Shown one piece after another: positions 59,851 through 64,000 of a stretch of 64,000 nucleotides of DNA (positions are counted from its first letter, which is position 1; the number at the start of each line of letters is the position of its first letter). The stretch comes from Crotophaga sulcirostris. Its lineage: Eukaryota; Chordata; Aves; Cuculiformes; Crotophagidae. The stretch spans positions 397,310-461,309 of the forward strand of contig VYZB01000326.1 of NCBI GenBank assembly GCA_013397455.1. The letters are read 5' to 3'. The notes below the pieces were generated by a model that was not told the origin of the DNA, did no database searches, and was given only the letters and a program-made list of their open reading frames with translations. Position numbers and translations under genes: made by a program.

Positions 59851-60168
59851 GAAATGCGAGCCCTCCGTGGCTCTGCACTGCGACCAAACTGCAGCCACCA
59901 CAATCCAGTATGAGGAATAAATAAGCAACAAGATGACAAAGCTGAGTGCCCTGAGCACTGATCCTGCCCATGCTTCATGCAGTCCCCGACCCCTCCCTGC
60001 ATTGTCAGCGCAGACACAGATGGCACCAACCAGCAATGACGTGCCCTCCTGAATTTCTCTCTTTGCTTTCGCGAGTTTTGACACAGAAAATGACGGGAGA
60101 GGAGGTGGCCCGGCAGTGGGGGGAAGGAGGTTTTTAATTACTGAAGTGGAGTAATTGGCACACAACAC

Positions 60169-60185
60169 TTTTTTTTTTTTTTTTT
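60169..60185. repeat. T17 homopolymer
   Basis: Seventeen T in a row after CACAACAC, then GTTGCC. No retrotransposon recognised next to it. Confidence 0.9.
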
Positions 60186-60879
60186 GTTGCCTCTTATGCA
60201 GATCGCTGGTGTTCCAGAGGGCTGGGTTGGAGAGCACAGATTGTCTCAACCCAGCAGGACACACAAGAAATGAATAACGTTAATTAGAACTGAAAAGAGC
60301 TCAGCGAAATTACCAACCTGATTACCACTTTCATTGCAATTATCAGGGTACAAGCTCCATCGTGGGGAGACAGGGATGGAGCTAAACCTGGCCTACCCCA
60401 GCAAACTTGGTGGCCCAAGCTGGGGCTGTGACCAAGCTGACCCTCACCCCTCACTCAGCACCTCCCTGGGCTCGCTTCTCCCTCCACCACCACGTCATTT
60501 TCACTGCATGTCCATCCTTAGAGACCCCCCCTTCCCAAATCCAGGCCACCTGATGGAGTTTCACACACATTGTGCCATGGCACTGACCCACCATCAAGCA
60601 TCCCTAGATGCCTTTTCTTTTTCTTCCCAGTCCAACTCAGCAATTCCCAGACAATTCTGGATTTTGAAGCAACCCCTTCCACACCAGCACGTTTTGTCTC
60701 TGCTATGGGCTAAAACCAACTTGCAGGAACTATCTTGGTGTTTAGTTTAAATTTGGGTGCAAAAGCCTCCCACTGAGGATGGGCAAGGAGAGAAGCTGCT
60801 CTGGCCTTGCTGTGTCCCCAGTTTCTCATGTCCCAGGCAGCACCTTCCAGCCTCTGTAGCATCAGCCGTGCTATAAATG

Positions 60880-60990
60880 ATCAACTAAACTAGACCGCCG
60901 CCGGAGGCAGAAGCTTCACATCTCAGATTTATTTCTGTGATTATCACATTTTATTGTTATTTATTAGGATTAATTAAAGGCTGGGCTGTG
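60880..60990. promoter_or_regulatory. AT-rich single-copy patch, possible regulatory element
   Basis: A short CpG-containing piece (CTAGACCGCCGCCGGAGGCA) next to GATTTATTTCTGTGATTATC, CATTTTATTGTTATTTATTAGG and ATTAATTAAAGGC. No repeat family recognised. Inference only. Confidence 0.2.
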
Positions 60991-63900
60991 AACAACTCAA
61001 TCCCACTCAGGCACAGTCCCGCCGCTCTCACAGACTTCCCTATGTTGCTTGTGCTCTGGTGGCAACAGAAGTTTGGCCATCGATTCCTGGGCGAAGGGAA
61101 AGCTGGGGTCAGATTGTGCCATGTTCCTTGGGACATGGATTGCTCAAGATCCTGTAAGACTGGGATGCACACACCATGCATTGCCCACAGTGTGGTCATC
61201 ACAGAGGAAGTCTAGAAGCTTTTTTAACTAATAAACATTAAGCCAAAAAACATTATTGCCACAACCAAGTCTGGTTTCTCTTTCCTTACTTGTTGCTGCA
61301 TTGGGTTAAGCCATGCACTAGCAATTTCCACCAGTCCAACTCTTCTTCAGTGGGATTTACAGCATCTGCTCTCTTTCCGTGTGGATAAAGACTGCGGATG
61401 CTTGCACACACTCACTGCAGCACCGTATGCTCACGTACGCCCTGACACGCAACGCTACCCTACGCGCCAAGCACCAACCCAACAGGAAAGGCTGGCACAG
61501 ACACACTGTGTATTTTATGGGTGTTGTGTACATGCACTGCAGCACACACCAAGAACACGCGTGGTCATCGACACATGTGGCAAATGGCATGTGCACCTCC
61601 AGCAATCATCCCATCCCGCTGACCCTCAAGCAGGGACACCCATCTCAGTCCATTGAGCTTGGATGACTAAGCTTGACAAGTAAACCAACACAGGCTCCAT
61701 GCAGGGGACATTCACAGGGACAGCTGGACTTTTGGATTAAAATGGTCCATAGGTTTGGTCCTGGCCTGCTGAAAGCCCCCAACTGTTCACTCAGGTGGCT
61801 CTAATGGGAGCTCAAGGCTCATCCCTGCAGGAGCTTGCCTATCTGCATGGTTGACACAGCGATAGTGTTCTTGACATGCTCATCCTCACCTGTGCCCCAG
61901 GACCACCCTCGCCCTCAACTGCAAGATCAGCTGTAGGACATTCATTGAGCTCACCCTGATGTGACACCACCAAAGACCCAGTCTGAGGATTTCTTCACAG
62001 CACAGTATGGCTGTCAGGGCTGAGAAACCTCTTCCCTGCATGGGGAGCCTGCTGCCTGCCAGGCAGGAGCTGACCGAATGATTAACTTGGCAGCGGGGTC
62101 CAGCAGAAAAGGGGGGGCCCTGCTGGGGCTGGCGCCTACCTCCAGTCCTCCCCTCTAGCAGCCGGAGCATCTCCAAAGGCTGCAGGGTGAGGAGATGCCC
62201 TCACATCAGCTGCTGCCCCAGTGCCTCTTCAAAATCATGCTGAGCCAGTCAAAAGCATTGCTCAGAAGTGGAAAATAAAAACCCTTTGTGCTTTCTCCCC
62301 TCTTCCCTGCCCAGACAGAGTTTCATCTCGGTTGTTGCGAAGAGAGTTGGGGCTCTGGACCAGGAGGTTCTGCCTTTCCCACCAGCTCACGCTGCAACCT
62401 TCATTAAGTCCCTTGCAAGTCCCTGCCTTTCAGCCTTTCATTTCCACCCTCTGCAAGGCTTTAAAGATATTTGGCATCTTCTTGCCGGGGAGGGTGAGTT
62501 AAGGCATGTTTGTAAAGTACCTGATCTCCTCAATTGAAAGTTTATACATGCAAATGATTCACACTAATTACATTAATAATAATATACCAGGCTCGAAAAG
62601 ATCTGCCTTGGTACATTGCCCGGGATTCGCAGAGCTGCAAACAACTCCCAGTATGCTGCCTTAGCCCAGCTTATTGGCAAATGCCAAGAAAACAGGAGGA
62701 AATCGGCCTGGGGAGGAAGGAAGAGCTGCAAAAGGAGCCGGATCTCCCACTTCGCAGCCTGCTGACCAAGGACGGAAGAGCCAGGAGTCCCACCAGCACC
62801 TCTGCACACACCCAACTCCCTGCTGGTCCTGGAAGATCCCTGCACTGGCACCAAGGGCTGGTGCAAAGCAGGCAGGTCGCGATGCAGCAGGCAGGGATGG
62901 CTTGTCTGGAAAAATCTTTCTCTCTCTGCAATGCAGCAGTGCACTAGCACCTTTCCAAGTCCCCTGCTCCTTTCTATTTATCCTCCTATTGTCTCTGCTA
63001 ACAACAGGGCTCTGCACATCTATAGCATCTTCCGTCGCAGCATCTTGGAGCGTGCCACAAAACACCAATGAGGGCAGCAACTCTGAGAGCACATGCCCAA
63101 GGAAACGTGTCCCCAACCTGGGCACTGACCCCATGGAGCAGGACCAGAGTGTGGTCCTGGCCCATCTGCTTGGGTGCCCTCCAAAAGTGCTAATGGCATC
63201 GGGGAATGGGGGGGTGATGCCAGCACCAACCCGCCTGTAGGCAGCTGTGCAGGGACACGGCCGGTTTACTAATGAAATACCACCCTGCTGGGAAGCTCCT
63301 GCAGTGCCAGGATTCCGTGCTGAGCTCGAGGGACATTTTGTTCCTCCTGGGTTTCTCCTTTTTCACATTCTCTCAGCCCAAATAATTGCTCAGGTGGTGC
63401 CTGGATGCCAGCAGGCAAACAGCCCAAGTGCAAGCCACCAATTTCCTGGCTGTTGCCTATGAAGGGATCTTCCCTTCTGCAGGGAGGGAACCACCCCAGA
63501 CCAGGTCCAGGCTCCAGCAGCTGCCTGCACACTGCCTTGAGAGGCTTCAAAAGGAAGCGTGGGAAATGCCACAAGAAGGAAATAACTCTGTAATGATCTC
63601 ATCCTCTCCCCTCAAGCGTTACAGAGCAGTTTAAACCCTGTAAAATAAGGTCTCCTCATCTAAGGAGGTGTGGAGAAGTCGTCTCCTCTCTCTGCCTCCA
63701 AAAACCTGGTGAGATCTCTCCTTGCCATGCACTTTTCACTAGAAAAATACTCCTTTGCCACATACAAGGTATAGGTTGAGCTACTGAAGACACCCTAACT
63801 CCCCATCCTTCTCAGGTCCCTCCCCAGCTGTTCCCACTCTCCTCCACCAGCCCAGTGGGGAAGTTCCTCCACGCTGCACTCCCAGCAGTTAACGCTGATC

Positions 63901-64000
63901 CCCGGCTCTGAACTCGCTCAATTATAAGCTGTGCCCCCTGAATAAATCCTGGTTCTGCTTTGTGCAATTGACACTAATGGCCCAGGAATAAAGCGATGCC

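Larger units (their letters stand above)
54878..64000 (-). other. NTM: NTM intron upstream of the Ig1 exon (partial, more than 9.1 kb)
   Basis: From the acceptor CCCCAG at 54878 to the end of the window. It holds two CR1 copies (56278-56755, 59400-59850), simple repeats and AT-rich patches at 57120-57230 and 60880-60990. I looked for the preceding exon (ending DNVTVRQGESATLR in neurotrimin) and for a signal-peptide exon and saw neither. The other stretches, including 61-64 kb, show nothing I can name. Confidence 0.75.

Noticed and set aside
60169..60185. T17 run as an RNA polymerase III terminator or a poly-A tail of a retrocopy
   Set aside because: No A-box/B-box-like promoter or small RNA fold is apparent beside it, and no processed gene sequence or target-site duplication adjoins it.
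62674..63240. 188-codon open frame on the plus strand, with two long minus-strand frames overlapping
   Set aside because: All frames here are open because the region is GC-rich; products are Ala/Gly/Pro/Ser-rich and low in complexity with no signal peptide or domain. Checked as a possible NTM signal-peptide exon and not supported.
54878..64000. Search for the NTM exon with the start of Ig1 and for a first exon
   Set aside because: No minus-strand sequence resembling DNVTVRQGESATLR or a hydrophobic signal peptide with a matching AG donor-phase end was seen. These exons are probably far upstream.
1..64000. A second gene, endogenous retrovirus, tRNA, rRNA or bacterial-type system
   Set aside because: Both strands were read for typical signatures (gag/pol motifs, LTR ends, tRNA arms, other exon families). 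Apart from NTM exons and the CR1 reverse-transcriptase remnant nothing could be supported.

Overview
This window is vertebrate, almost certainly avian, genomic DNA. Two things show this. First, it carries about eighteen CR1 (chicken repeat 1) retrotransposon copies, most with the typical bird 3' end (a tail rich in ATTCTATG and the phrase GGTCCCTTCCAACCCAAACC); there are no Alu or L1-type repeats. Second, the only gene recognised is the bird form of neurotrimin (NTM, called CEPU-1 in chick). The species was not determined.

NTM lies on the minus strand, so transcription runs from high to low coordinates. Six coding exons are visible, all internal and all with AG/GT splice borders whose phases join perfectly: 54645-54877 (most of Ig domain 1), 29333-29458 and 7314-7448 (two halves of Ig2), 6507-6627 and 4102-4253 (two halves of Ig3), and a 33-base cassette micro-exon at 30-62 that inserts 11 residues before the GPI-anchor region. 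The signal-peptide exon(s), the exon with the start of Ig1, and the final GPI-signal exon were not found and should lie beyond the two ends. The product is a GPI-anchored IgLON cell-adhesion molecule of the neuronal surface.

The rest (about 98.7%) is intronic: 4.0 kb (63-4101), 2.3 kb (4254-6506), 0.69 kb (6628-7313), 21.9 kb (7449-29332), 25.2 kb (29459-54644) and the first 9.1 kb of the intron upstream of Ig1 (54878-64000). These introns hold CR1 fragments in both orientations (one, at about 16.66-17.79 kb, still encodes part of the reverse transcriptase, with its catalytic motif damaged), three MIR-like ancient SINE remnants, two in-frame minisatellites (27-bp and 42-bp units), a cluster of three RFX/X-box-like palindromes, a small palindromic segment bounded by direct repeats, simple repeats, and AT-rich single-copy patches that look like candidate conserved enhancers.

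No second protein gene, tRNA, rRNA, CRISPR, viral genome or microbial system was found. Long open frames elsewhere are best explained as chance or as repeat-derived. The points most worth following are the micro-exon, the immediate stop reached if the last long intron is retained (a possible secreted form), the RFX-like palindrome cluster and the 38.8-kb palindromic element.
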